This document shows, one piece after another, positions 30,301 to 38,728 of a DNA stretch of 64,000 bases. A model generated the notes under the pieces. It had not been told where the DNA came from and did no database searches. It worked only from the letters and a program-made list of their open reading frames with translations. Source of the stretch: Rheinheimera mangrovi (GTDB lineage Bacteria > Pseudomonadota > Gammaproteobacteria > Enterobacterales > Alteromonadaceae); NCBI RefSeq assembly GCF_003990335.1, contig NZ_CP034683.1:2897501-2961500 (forward strand), read 5' to 3'. The position numbers were made by a program, and so were the translations under genes. Numbering within the stretch: position 1 is the stretch's first letter; every line of letters starts with the position of its first letter.

Positions 30301-30570
30301 CGTCTGGCTTACACCTGGCGCTCTGAGTACCTGTTAACCTTACGTGAATCTGAAGAATACGTACCAGCCTTCGCCAAAGCTTCAGGCATGATGGACGCCA
30401 GCTTGTACTACAGCATTAACGACAACTGGAAAGTAGGTATAGAGGGCAGCAATTTGCTTAATACTGAAACCAAAACCCAGTATCAAATGAATCAGGCAGG
30501 TGACAGAACTGATGCGCTGAGTTTCACGACAGACCGTCGTTATGCGTTAAGTGTCAGGGCTGTTTTCTGA
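27319..30570 (+). CDS. TonB-dependent outer-membrane receptor
   Basis: 1083-aa receptor of the large 'TonB-Xanth-Caul' style. The N-terminus has an unusual Asn/His-rich stretch of about 30 residues before the hydrophobic signal core (ISLAISAALLGMSPAWLLAQ). A TonB-box-like LEVIEVKG is followed by the plug (KDVITATDIGALPDKSVTEA, QRVPGVTIER) and a 22-strand-type barrel ending in the aromatic RYALSVRAVF. Such receptors import oligosaccharides or other large nutrients using TonB energy; the ligand is not given by the context because no catabolic genes flank it. Monocistronic, terminated at 30625. Confidence 0.9.
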   Translation: MSELHNNNYHHYSANCHNNSTKSTKRARISLAISAALLGMSPAWLLAQDLPKNDSGVISEKKAEPLEVIEVKGIRGSIMSAQDLKRFADTVKDVITATDIGALPDKSVTEALQRVPGVTIERFASSDDPKHYADEGTGVLVRGLDRVRSEVNGRGAFSANPWGGLSYEDFPAELLGSVEVVKNQTADLISGGIAGTVNLVTRKPFDSDKRVVAFSTKANYGDFREEVTPSLSGLFSDSWETKSGKFGFLIAASQSEYKSRGDGVGLGNFHSRGDSFIPTTDQWGGITGVDPSSPVDGPGLPGQPAGSVWHVPVAIHMSTADNDRERTGFTSSLQWANTDDTIVATLEHINSDASLEWNERQIGQAAQGFKGFMGSSQNWRDDAANGHPLTTNNGFVTSGVALGVSPETPFFYRSRWNYNENTVEDTSLNLKIKATDRLKLELDYQHIDSEKVVHNYSMSGQTRGNHVHAVSPYFLDMRGDRPTVEFLSDNILTPGWSPNSDWNGPVPNLFLGSGMEQEEHNTAKADSFKFDASYELDGVFTGIKTGFYYTNKDLTVRDTAYEGWSAIGTPWDMNDRNAAAAVNRPELFERVDFSDYYNGKVLVGNVNNFLFPKMDLVRNYADSLRQGCKDGWHNATLSAANNGVCTGTYVPYADKPNRVEGPYAAHNISSSNEQRTEFYVRGDFELVDLSTPVKGNLGLRFVNYQLESTGAFVQPSTTKRGEPGTSLNTVLQQPQYKRYYDLASGDSQLSTVDGTGYSAVLPSLNLNFEVAEDLVMRFGASQGLYYPSLVDARNISLLDLDYTRRLQTPGADQDEVNNPVVAIDDIEVTALAGNPYLEPEESINLDLTAEWYFADGGFINVGLFHKKLDNIIRNRQFDLDVSYNGVDYDVSAYGPANTGSGTIRGAEFSYSQFYDMLPGAWRGLGLQFNYTYIDQSGLEDPNAISEGTLGFDENGNPIADNRNTFRVFGGLPLQGYSDQNMNIVGMYEYEDISFRLAYTWRSEYLLTLRESEEYVPAFAKASGMMDASLYYSINDNWKVGIEGSNLLNTETKTQYQMNQAGDRTDALSFTTDRRYALSVRAVF

Positions 30571-30624
30571 TGTCTTAAGGTAAAATAACACCCTATAACT
30601 GACGTAAACAGCTGTGAAAAAATG

Positions 30625-30657
30625 AAACCGCGTTGTAGCAATACATCGCGGTTTTTT
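30625..30657. terminator. Bidirectional terminator after the receptor gene
   Basis: AAACCGCG (30625-30632) pairs with CGCGGTTT (30647 onward), with an inner TGTA/TACA extension, followed by six T on the plus strand and TTTCATTTTTT on the minus strand. It serves the receptor and the converging GDT1 gene. Confidence 0.85.
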
Positions 30658-30705
30658 AATTCACACTGACGCAATAAAGCCCGATTTGAACTTAAAGCTG
30701 TTTTT

Positions 30706-31269
30706 CTAGTACATCACAATAGTGACGACACCCAGCAACATAAATATCGCGCAGGCGACACGGCGCGCCCAGTCTAATGAAATACGTTCCAGCAACCAGC
30801 TACCGGCGTAGACCACAGGCACATTGGCAGCCAACATGCCTATGGTGGTACCTAAAATCACTTGCCAGGTCTCTGGGTAAGTGGCAGCCAAAAGCACAGT
30901 AGCTACTTGTGTTTTATCGCCTATTTCTGCCAGGAAAAATAAGATACAGCTGGCAAAAAAAGCGCCGTATTTTAAAACGCTGACTTCTTCGCTGTCGTCT
31001 TTATCCGGAATAAGCAACCACAGCGCCACCGCAATAAAAGAGCCGCCTAACAACCAGGCATGCCAGCCTTCTGGAATAAATTGCGCCACCCAGGCACCAA
31101 ACCAGGCCGACGCAGCATGATTTAATAAGGTTGCCACCAGAATACCGGCAATGATAGCGCCACGGGAACGAAAACGGGCTGCGAGGAATAAAGACAAAAG
31201 CTGAGTTTTATCGCCAATTTCTGCAACAGTTACAGAAGCAAAGGAGGCAACAAAGGCATCGAAAAACAT
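30706..31269 (-). CDS. GDT1/TMEM165 family (UPF0016) manganese exporter
   Basis: 187-aa polytopic membrane protein with the two family repeats, each carrying the ion-binding motif AEIGDKTQ. Bacterial members export Mn2+, and the yybP-ykoY manganese riboswitch upstream supports this strongly. A GTG 9 bp earlier is open, but the ATG at 31269 has AGGTG at the right distance, so I start there. The Shine-Dalgarno lies at the foot of a hairpin (about 31280-31320) that could close the ribosome site. Confidence 0.88.
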   Translation of the reverse strand: MFFDAFVASFASVTVAEIGDKTQLLSLFLAARFRSRGAIIAGILVATLLNHAASAWFGAWVAQFIPEGWHAWLLGGSFIAVALWLLIPDKDDSEEVSVLKYGAFFASCILFFLAEIGDKTQVATVLLAATYPETWQVILGTTIGMLAANVPVVYAGSWLLERISLDWARRVACAIFMLLGVVTIVMY

Positions 31270-31279
31270 AAACTGCACC

Positions 31280-31320
31280 TGGCGGGATCATTAAACATAA
31301 GACAACGAACCAACTCCCGC
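31280..31320 (-). promoter_or_regulatory. Expression-platform hairpin of the manganese riboswitch
   Basis: On the minus strand GGCGGGA pairs with TCCCGCC, extended outward by CC/GG past one A-A mismatch, so the AGG of the ribosome-binding site for the exporter is partly inside the stem. This suggests translational control rather than termination, because no T-run follows. Confidence 0.55.
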
Positions 31321-31321
31321 C

Positions 31322-31456
31322 TGGGGTTAGTAAGTTGTCTTAGGTCTCATTAATACCTGATCAGCGACGATCAACGGGACGTTGTTGCCATGTACATTGA
31401 GGTACAAGTATGTTGACAACAACACAAAACCTGGCGGTTTTGTAAATTACTCCCCT
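31322..31456 (-). ncRNA. yybP-ykoY manganese riboswitch
   Basis: The minus-strand leader begins with GGGGAGTAA (closing stem P1) that pairs with TTACTAACCCC near 31323-31333. The two hallmark internal elements are present: GTCAACATACTT after the first arm and GAGACC (31343-31348) before P1 closes. These match the yybP-ykoY class as in the E. coli mntP leader, which senses Mn2+. A promoter lies just upstream and a Mn-exporter-family gene directly downstream, so the RNA and its target agree. Confidence 0.9.
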
Positions 31457-31468
31457 AAGCGCGGGGGC

Positions 31469-31498
31469 ATTTTAGCCGCGCTCATGGAGTTGAGGCAA
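31469..31498 (-). promoter_or_regulatory. Sigma-70 promoter of the riboswitch-exporter transcript
   Basis: Minus strand TTGCCT (31493-31498), 18-bp spacer, TAAAAT (31469-31474). It places the transcript start a few bases before the riboswitch P1 stem. Confidence 0.55.
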
Positions 31499-31527
31499 GA
31501 GAAAATTCAGTTACAACCAAATTTCCT

Positions 31528-32364
31528 TTAGCCTTTTAAGTGCCTTGCATGAAAACGCAAATGTTCTTCAATAAAGCTGCTGATAAAAAAGTAGCTGTGA
31601 TCGTAACCAGGCTGCAAACGAATTTGCGCACCGCTTTGGCTGCGCTGATTGGCTTCGATTAAAGCTTCAGTGCGTAGCTGTGACGGGTAAAACTGATCGC
31701 CCTCGCCTTGATCAATCAGCATAGGCAAACTGCTTTGTTTTTGTGCCAGTAAAAAACTCGCGTCGTACTGTAACCACTGGCTTTGATCATTGCCAAGATA
31801 CGCAGTAAAGGCCTTTTTACCCCAATCGCACTCTGTCGGCTGGCAAATAGGTGAAAAAGCCGACACAGAGCGATAAGCCCCCACTTCACGCAGCGCTATC
31901 ACCAAAGCACCATGGCCGCCCATTGAATGACCACTGATGGCTTTGGCCGCAGTCACAGGTAAATGAGCTTCCACTAAAGATGGCAATTCACGGCTGATAT
32001 AGTCATACATCTGGTAGTGCGCAGCCCAAGGTTCTTGTGTCGCATTGACATAAAAACCAGCGCCCTGACCTAAATCATAAGCTGCATCGTCTGCCACTTG
32101 CTCGCCTCGTGGGCTGGTGTCAGGGATCACTAAAGCTATGCCCAGCTCTGCAGCGACACGCTGCGCACCAGCTTTGACCGAAAAGTTTTCATCGGTGCAG
32201 GTTAAACCGGACAACCAATACAACACTGGTACTTTTTGTTTTTCAGCGGCTGGCGGCAAATAAACCGAAAATTGCATCAATCCTTTGACTGAATCTGAGT
32301 GATGCTGATATTTAATCTGACGGCCAGCAAACAGCTTATGTTCGGATAACTGAATTAACGTCAT
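31528..32364 (-). CDS. fghA: S-formylglutathione hydrolase
   Basis: 278-aa alpha/beta hydrolase (esterase D family). The nucleophile motif is GHSMGGHGA, and the N-terminal FSVYLPP and YWLSGLTCTDENFS segments are diagnostic of the family. It converts S-formylglutathione to glutathione and formate, the second step of glutathione-dependent formaldehyde removal. It follows adhC by 55 bp in the same direction, with a hairpin between them. Confidence 0.95.
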   Translation of the reverse strand: MTLIQLSEHKLFAGRQIKYQHHSDSVKGLMQFSVYLPPAAEKQKVPVLYWLSGLTCTDENFSVKAGAQRVAAELGIALVIPDTSPRGEQVADDAAYDLGQGAGFYVNATQEPWAAHYQMYDYISRELPSLVEAHLPVTAAKAISGHSMGGHGALVIALREVGAYRSVSAFSPICQPTECDWGKKAFTAYLGNDQSQWLQYDASFLLAQKQSSLPMLIDQGEGDQFYPSQLRTEALIEANQRSQSGAQIRLQPGYDHSYFFISSFIEEHLRFHARHLKG

Positions 32365-32384
32365 TGCTTTATCCTTGTGCAGAG

Positions 32385-32407
32385 AAAGCCCGGCGAACCG
32401 GGCTTTT
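32385..32407. terminator. Hairpin between adhC and fghA, possible partial terminator
   Basis: AAAGCCCGG (32385-32393) pairs with CCGGGCTTT (32398-32406) around CGAA. On the minus strand only three T follow, so it is likely an attenuator or processing site that lowers fghA relative to adhC rather than a full stop. Confidence 0.45.
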
Positions 32408-32419
32408 AATAAAAATGAA

Positions 32420-33574
<1,155 letters not shown>

Positions 33575-33635
33575 TTATTGTAATTTTTTCTTATTAGATG
33601 ATAATCCCTGCAAATAACAAATGAGTTTTGCATAA

Positions 33636-34526
33636 ATGAAAGAATGGCAAGGCATCAGCGAATTTGTGTCTGTAGCAGAACTTGGCAGTTTTTCGAAGGC
33701 AGCCAAAGTCTTAGGCATTTCAGTGGCTCAGGTTAGCCGCACCGTACTGCAATTAGAGCAGCGGCTGAACTGCAAACTGGTGCTTCGCACCACCCGCCAG
33801 GTACGACTGACTGAACAAGGCACTTTGTATTACCAACATTGCCGGGCTTTGGTCAACGGTTTGCAACAAGCCAATCAGCTGTTGACCAGCCTGCAACACG
33901 AACCTTCAGGTGCGATAAAAATTACCGCCCCTGTGTATTATGGCGAGCAATTTATTGCGCCTTTGCTGCATGAATTTTTATTACGTTACCCCAAAGTGCA
34001 GCTGGATTTGCAGTTGACTAACGATCAACTGGATTTAGTGCAAGGCGGTTTTGATTGCGCCATACGCTTAGGAACTCTTAACGATTCGAGCTTGCAGGCC
34101 AAGGCCCTAGGCAAACGCACTTTGTATTTATGCGCCAGCCCCGACTACCTGCAAAAATTTGGTAACCCCGCTACAGTGGCCGAATTGCATCAGCATCGAT
34201 GCTTAGTGGGATCTGTCGATTTCTGGCGTTTTGAACAGCAAGGCCAAAAACTGCAATTTAAACCCCAGCCATATTTGCGCTGTAATAGCGGCGTGGCGTT
34301 AACAGATGCGGTACTCAAAGGTTTAGGCATCACGCAGCTGCCAGATTATTACTTGCAACCTTATTTAGAGGATGGCCGTTTAGTGGCTTTATTGCCAGAG
34401 CATCAACCGTCCGACGAAGGCATCTGGGCTTTGTATCCACTGAACCGGCATTTACCAGTGAAGGTAAGATTACTGCTGGATTGGTTGCAGCAAGGTTTGG
34501 AAAGCTTTCCAAAGGTATCAGGCTAG
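33636..34526 (+). CDS. LysR family transcriptional regulator
   Basis: 296 aa: an N-terminal winged HTH (FVSVAELGSFSKAAKVLGIS followed by VSRTVLQLEQRLNCKLVLRT) and a C-terminal periplasmic-binding-like effector domain. It belongs to the branch close to the AaeR/DsdC-like short regulators. It is divergent from adhC-fghA across 97 bp, so it may control the formaldehyde genes, though LysR-type control of this pathway is only an inference here. Confidence 0.9.
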   Translation: MKEWQGISEFVSVAELGSFSKAAKVLGISVAQVSRTVLQLEQRLNCKLVLRTTRQVRLTEQGTLYYQHCRALVNGLQQANQLLTSLQHEPSGAIKITAPVYYGEQFIAPLLHEFLLRYPKVQLDLQLTNDQLDLVQGGFDCAIRLGTLNDSSLQAKALGKRTLYLCASPDYLQKFGNPATVAELHQHRCLVGSVDFWRFEQQGQKLQFKPQPYLRCNSGVALTDAVLKGLGITQLPDYYLQPYLEDGRLVALLPEHQPSDEGIWALYPLNRHLPVKVRLLLDWLQQGLESFPKVSG

Positions 34527-34528
34527 AT

Positions 34529-34557
34529 CTTTATTTGTCGTGCTTTTATTTGTCGTG
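34529..34557 (+). repeat. Tandem repeat upstream of mntA
   Basis: CTTTATTTGTCGTG (34529-34542) is directly followed by CTTTTATTTGTCGTG (34543-34557), differing by one extra T. It lies just after the LysR stop and about 55 bp before the mntA start. Confidence 0.7.
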
Positions 34558-34611
34558 TTGGGGGTTAAAAGTTACTATGATTGACAGAACAAATGCAGCA
34601 AACAAGTGATT

Positions 34612-35010
34612 ATGTTGAACTTTCCTCTTATCGTTCAACTATTGCAACAGCGCTTGCCAGATCTTATGGCTGTGTATGCTTTTGGCAGTCAGGTCGCAGG
34701 CACTGCAGACAAGCACAGTGATTTGGATTTAGCAGTACTGGTGCCAGGTTATGCCGATGTGATTGATTTATGGGATATCAGTAGCGATCTGGCAGAGCTG
34801 CTACATTGTGAAGTGGATTTGCTGGATTTTCGTGCCGCATCCGCTGTGATGCAATACCAAATTTTGACTAAAGGACAGCGGATTTACGCCGTTGATCAAC
34901 AGGTTGGCAGTTATGAAGCTACACTGCTGTCAGCAATGACCACACTCAACGAAGCCCGCGCCGGACTCTTAGCAGATATTAAAAAGGATGGGTCTGTTTA
35001 TGGCCGTTGA
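34612..35010 (+). CDS. mntA: MntA-type minimal nucleotidyltransferase antitoxin
   Basis: 132-aa minimal nucleotidyltransferase. The diagnostic GSX10DXD motif is complete: Gly25-Ser26, ten residues, Asp37-Leu-Asp39 (GSQVAGTADKHSDLDLAV), with a third acidic residue likely in EVDLLD. In the MntA/HepT system this enzyme silences the toxin by adding AMP groups to the tyrosine of its RX4HXY motif. No clear ribosome-binding site; I prefer ATG at 34612 over a GTG 6 nt upstream. The toxin gene follows at once. Confidence 0.88.
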   Translation: MLNFPLIVQLLQQRLPDLMAVYAFGSQVAGTADKHSDLDLAVLVPGYADVIDLWDISSDLAELLHCEVDLLDFRAASAVMQYQILTKGQRIYAVDQQVGSYEATLLSAMTTLNEARAGLLADIKKDGSVYGR

Positions 35011-35020
35011 TAATGACTGA

Positions 35021-35461
35021 TTGCCTTCTGGTAAACAGCTTTCTGATACGCAACCTGATGATGTGCTACTGAACAAGACTGCGACTATAGAGCGCTGCAT
35101 ACACCGAGCTTTGGAAGAATACAATAAAAACCCTGCAACTTTTGCTAGCGACTTTACCCGTCAGGATGCTGCTATTCTGAATATTCAACGCGCTTGTGAA
35201 GCGGCACTTGATATGGGTCAGCATCTGATCCGTCTGCATAAGCTTGGCGTGCCGCAAAGCTCGCGCGATGTATTTAGCCTGCTAGCCACAGCTGATTTTA
35301 TTCCGGCTGAACTTGCCGACAATCTGAAAAAAATGATTGGTTTCAGAAACATCGCTGTTCACGAATATCAACGCTTGCAACTGGCCGTGACCGAACATGT
35401 CATTTTGCATCGTTTACAGGATTTTCAACAGTTATGCCGGATTTTGCTTGGGGGAAAATAA
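35021..35461 (+). CDS. hepT: HepT-type toxin (HEPN RNase) with disturbed start
   Basis: HEPN-domain RNase toxin; the catalytic RX4HXY motif is intact (Arg109, His114, Tyr116 in RNIAVHEY, counted from the TTG at 35021). The usual N-terminus of the family is near (M)NDVLLNKxATIERC, which here appears only at residue 13. In the same frame an ATG at 35000 with AAGGA upstream overlaps the mntA end but meets TGA after six codons (35018-35020). The remaining frame has only TTG 35021 or GTG 35063 as starts, neither with a ribosome-binding site. Toxin output may therefore be very low or absent. Confidence 0.75.
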   Translation: MPSGKQLSDTQPDDVLLNKTATIERCIHRALEEYNKNPATFASDFTRQDAAILNIQRACEAALDMGQHLIRLHKLGVPQSSRDVFSLLATADFIPAELADNLKKMIGFRNIAVHEYQRLQLAVTEHVILHRLQDFQQLCRILLGGK

Positions 35462-35536
35462 GGTAAACTCGGAGTGAGCTGTCAGGTATTGATAGTAATA
35501 CAAAACTGCGCTATCAAACCCAAGCTCTTACTCTCA

Positions 35537-35734
35537 CTAGCCCTCAACTTTTTTTCGTTCAAAAAAGTAATGGTGGATGCTACGAAGCACACAAAAACCA
35601 CCAGCGAAAATACCAAAAGACAACATAACCTCACCCAGAACCGGAGCTCCAATTCGAATAAGGGTAAATCCGCCCATTGCACAGCACCAAAAGATAAAAG
35701 CCCACAGGTTCCACGACAAATTTTTACCGATCAT
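35537..35734 (-). CDS. Small two-helix membrane protein, unknown
   Basis: 65 aa with two likely membrane helices (NLWAFIFWCCAMGGFTLI and VMLSFGIFAGGFCVLRSI) and a basic end (HHYFFERKKVEG). ATG at 35734 with AAGG about 10 nt upstream. The composition looks like a real membrane protein, but no family was recognised. It stands alone between hepT and the kinase gene. Confidence 0.45.
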   Translation of the reverse strand: MIGKNLSWNLWAFIFWCCAMGGFTLIRIGAPVLGEVMLSFGIFAGGFCVLRSIHHYFFERKKVEG

Positions 35735-35803
35735 ATTTTATATGCCTTAACCTAAAGTCTTTAAAATTCAATACAGTCTCCCGCTTTTTCAGACGCTACA
35801 AAT

Positions 35804-37123
35804 CTACAGCGCAAAGCGGATACTAAAACAACTGCCGCCTTGATCACCTGGTTTGTATTCCAGCTGAGCATCCTGCACCTGCAACAGAGCCCGCGATAAA
35901 GGTAAGCCTATGCCTGAGCCTGTAGCCTTAGTGGTAAAAAACGGAATAAAAATTTGCTGTGCGACTTCAGGCGGTATACCTGGTCCGCTGTCGCTGATAT
36001 CCAATTGCCATTGCTGTTGTGCGGTGCGTTCGAGCTTCACGCTGATTTGTTTTTGCTCACTGTGCTGCATCGCATCCATTGCATTTTGCAGCAGGTTAAT
36101 CAGTACTTGCTCCATCAGTGCTTCATCCAGCCAAAGCAGGGCTTGGTTGGGTAAATCCATCTTTAGCTCAACTCCAGACTGACTGAAAGCATCACGCTGT
36201 AGGGCCAAACAATTTTTGACAATAGCCACCAGATTGGTCTGTTGTAAATTCGCATGTACCGGCTGGCTTAGCTGTTTAAACGACAGGATAAAATCGGCCA
36301 AATGCTGGCCGCGCCTGTGAATGGTCGTCAGCGCTTCGCAAAGGTCAGCATGATCATCCTGACTTAGCACAGTACCTGCTGTAGGCAAAATCTGCTGGCA
36401 GCTTTGCGCCAAAGACGCCATAGGGGTAACAGAGTTAGCAATTTCGTGCGTCAGTACCCTGGTCAGTTGCTGATAGGCTTGCACTTCCTGCTGAAGTAGT
36501 GCCTGATTAATACTTTGCAGCGTCACCAATTTACGCAGCTGGCCCTGAATGCGGCTACAGACAATGCTCAGCGCCAGCCTGTCGGTGTGGCCTTGCTGCT
36601 GCCATTGCAACTGGCCCTGATAATGCGTAGTGGTGCTGTGCAGCATAGCGGCCAGTTGCGCTAAGTTAACCTCATCAAAGCGACCTTGTTGCAGCTGTTG
36701 CTGCTGTGCTTTTGACAACAAACGCAGTGCTGCCGGGTTAGCTTGTAACAGTTGCCCTTCAGCTGAAAATTCCAGTACTGCAACATCCAACTGGCTCAGC
36801 AGAGTTTGCAAATACTGGGCTTTGGCTTCCGCCTGCTGGCGACTATTGCCTAATTGCAACTGAACCACTCCCAGTAACTGTTGTAGTTCTGGCTGGTCGC
36901 GCAGATTTAACGAAGTATCCTGATTCGCCAACGCTTTAAGCACCAAAGCGGTCTGGCGCTGGCGGGTGCTGCAGTGTTGCCAAATCAACCAGGCCGCCAA
37001 TAGCGCAGCTAAAGTCAAAGCCACGGCAAAGGCCGATGCTCCGCTTTGCCATTGTCTGTAGGCTAAAATCAGCAATACAGCAAAACTACTAAGCAGTACC
37101 AACAAACGAGTATTAAAGGCCAT
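35804..37123 (-). CDS. Membrane sensor histidine kinase partnered with the NtrC-type regulator
   Basis: 439 aa: two N-terminal membrane helices with almost no periplasmic loop (TRLLVLLSSFAVLLILAY, FAVALTLAALLAAWLIW), a PAS-like region (LDVAVLEFSAEGQLLQANPA), the phosphoacceptor segment LTHEIANSVTPM, and an ATPase domain with NLLQNAMDAM, DSGPGIPPE and GSGIGLPLS. The ATG at 37123 has GGA upstream and overlaps the regulator stop by 11 nt; an ATG 30 bp earlier is less likely. With so little periplasmic sequence it probably senses a membrane or cytosolic cue. It phosphorylates the adjacent response regulator. Confidence 0.9.
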   Translation of the reverse strand: MAFNTRLLVLLSSFAVLLILAYRQWQSGASAFAVALTLAALLAAWLIWQHCSTRQRQTALVLKALANQDTSLNLRDQPELQQLLGVVQLQLGNSRQQAEAKAQYLQTLLSQLDVAVLEFSAEGQLLQANPAALRLLSKAQQQQLQQGRFDEVNLAQLAAMLHSTTTHYQGQLQWQQQGHTDRLALSIVCSRIQGQLRKLVTLQSINQALLQQEVQAYQQLTRVLTHEIANSVTPMASLAQSCQQILPTAGTVLSQDDHADLCEALTTIHRRGQHLADFILSFKQLSQPVHANLQQTNLVAIVKNCLALQRDAFSQSGVELKMDLPNQALLWLDEALMEQVLINLLQNAMDAMQHSEQKQISVKLERTAQQQWQLDISDSGPGIPPEVAQQIFIPFFTTKATGSGIGLPLSRALLQVQDAQLEYKPGDQGGSCFSIRFAL

Positions 37124-38489
37124 ATTTTTCCAACCGCCGGTATAAAGCACCACGGGTTAACCCCAGCGCTTTCGCTGCCTGACTGACATTGCCCTGATAA
37201 TACTGCAGCGCTTGGCGAATGGTTTTTTCTTCAACAAATTCGAGGAAAAACTCGGTATCAGCCTCTTGCTCAGATGCAGTTGTCGCAGGCGCGTTCTGTG
37301 CAGAACTTTGCAACTGACTAAAATCCAGCATATTAGCTTCAGCCAATACCACAGCGCGCTCTACCGCATGCGCTAATTGCCGTACGTTACCTGGCCAGTC
37401 GTAACTCTGCAGATGACGCTTATCGGCAGCACTGATGTGTAAAGCATCGCGCTGATAGCGCTGAGAATAATGCTCCAGATACCAATCGAGCAGCAAAGGA
37501 ATATCTTCTTTGCGCTCCCGAAGGGGTGGCAACACTATCTCCACTGTATTGATTCGATAGAGTAAATCCTGACGGAAGCTGCCCTCTGTCACCGCCTGAT
37601 AGAGGTTTTCGTTGGTGGCGCAAATTAAACGAATATCCACAGCCACAGCCTGACTGGCGCCCACAGGCACCACGGTGCGGTTTTGCAATGCGGTCAGTAG
37701 CTTGGCTTGTTGTGGCAACGCCAAATTCGCCAGTTCATCCAGCAACAGAGTGCCGCCACTGGCCTCAACAAAACGGCCGGCATAATCGCTTTTTGCATCG
37801 GTAAAAGCGCCCTTTTTATGACCAAACAACTCACTTTCCAGCAAGCTGGTGCTTAAACTGCCCATATCCACGCTGACAAAAGGCGCGGCGGTACGTTTGG
37901 AAGCCTGATGAATAGCCTGAGCAACCAAAGCTTTACCTGTGCCACTTTCGCCAAGCAGCAATACATTGGCATCAGTGGCCGCTACTTTTTCAATGGTGCG
38001 CAGCACCTGCTGCATAGCCGGGCTTTCTCCCAAAAGTGGAATAGTGGCCGTGTTTTCTGATGCTGCACGCAAAGTTGGGTTTTGTTGAGCAGAAGTATAT
38101 TGGCTTGACTGTTGCAACGCCTGTTGCAGTGTTTGTAATAGCTGCTCATTCTGCCAGGGTTTAGCAATAAAATTGGCCGCCCCACTTTGCATAGCTTTTA
38201 CCGCCAAAGGCAAGGCTGCGTAAGCGGTCATCATCACTACTTTTAGCTCTGGCTGCGCCTTTAATGCCTGTTTTAAATAAAACAAACCTTCTTCGCCACT
38301 TTGGGTATCGCGGCTGAAATTCATATCAAGCAGCAATAAATCAAAGTGCTCCGAGTTCAATGTCGTCAGCAAAAGCGCAGGCTCTTGTATGGTCACGACC
38401 TGGGCAAAATGCTGCTTCAAAAAAATACGGCTGGCGATCAGAATGTCGTGGTTATCATCCAGTACCAGTATCTTATAGGGCTGTTTCAT
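37113..38489 (-). CDS. NtrC-family sigma-54-dependent response regulator
   Basis: 458 aa: receiver domain with phosphoacceptor Asp55 (LLLLDMNFS), AAA+ domain with Walker A GESGTGKA and the sigma-54-contact loop GAFTDA (the consensus is GAFTGA), and a Fis-type C-terminal HTH (GNVSQAAKALGLTRGALYRRL). It should bind upstream DNA as an oligomer and open sigma-54 promoters after phosphorylation by the overlapping kinase. The divergent export operon has a -24/-12 promoter and a perfect palindrome in the shared gap, making it the obvious target. Confidence 0.93.
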   Translation of the reverse strand: MKQPYKILVLDDNHDILIASRIFLKQHFAQVVTIQEPALLLTTLNSEHFDLLLLDMNFSRDTQSGEEGLFYLKQALKAQPELKVVMMTAYAALPLAVKAMQSGAANFIAKPWQNEQLLQTLQQALQQSSQYTSAQQNPTLRAASENTATIPLLGESPAMQQVLRTIEKVAATDANVLLLGESGTGKALVAQAIHQASKRTAAPFVSVDMGSLSTSLLESELFGHKKGAFTDAKSDYAGRFVEASGGTLLLDELANLALPQQAKLLTALQNRTVVPVGASQAVAVDIRLICATNENLYQAVTEGSFRQDLLYRINTVEIVLPPLRERKEDIPLLLDWYLEHYSQRYQRDALHISAADKRHLQSYDWPGNVRQLAHAVERAVVLAEANMLDFSQLQSSAQNAPATTASEQEADTEFFLEFVEEKTIRQALQYYQGNVSQAAKALGLTRGALYRRLEKYGL

Positions 38490-38580
38490 TGCTACGTCCT
38501 TGCGGTTGATGCCAGAACCCTACCGAAAACGCCATGCCTTCGCAACAGTCTTTTAAATCCAATAGCTTAAGGCCTTTTCA

Positions 38581-38602
38581 CACTGTCCATTTATGGACAG
38601 TG
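38581..38602. promoter_or_regulatory. Upstream activator palindrome for the sigma-54 regulator
   Basis: A perfect 22-bp palindrome: arm CACTGTCCAT, 2-bp centre TT, then the exact reverse complement of the arm. A half-site-like GGACAG follows at 38618-38623. It is 72 bp upstream of the -24 element, a normal enhancer distance for NtrC-type activators. Confidence 0.75.
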
Positions 38603-38673
38603 GGTTGTATCACCAGCGGACAGTTCCAAACAACCAAAAACGATAAACCGTTGATAAACAATAACTTAATTTC

Positions 38674-38688
38674 TGGCACAGCCATTGC
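38674..38688 (+). promoter_or_regulatory. Sigma-54 (-24/-12) promoter of the export operon
   Basis: TGGCAC (38674-38679), 5 bp, TTGC (38685-38688); GG and GC are separated by exactly 10 bp, as the sigma-54 holoenzyme requires. The predicted start of transcription is near 38700, about 29 nt before the adaptor ATG. Confidence 0.88.
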
Positions 38689-38728
38689 GTTATTAAGCTC
38701 ACAACACAGGATTTTTGGGAGCATACCA

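Noticed and set aside
35474..35755. 93-codon plus-strand frame opposite the small membrane gene
   Set aside because: Very rich in Lys/Thr/Asn/Gln with no structure; the minus-strand frame 35537-35734 has a far more protein-like membrane composition.
38534..38728. N-terminal extension of the HlyD-like adaptor
   Set aside because: It would start upstream of the sigma-54 promoter and spans the activator palindrome; the ATG at 38729 has a good ribosome-binding site and starts the normal membrane anchor.
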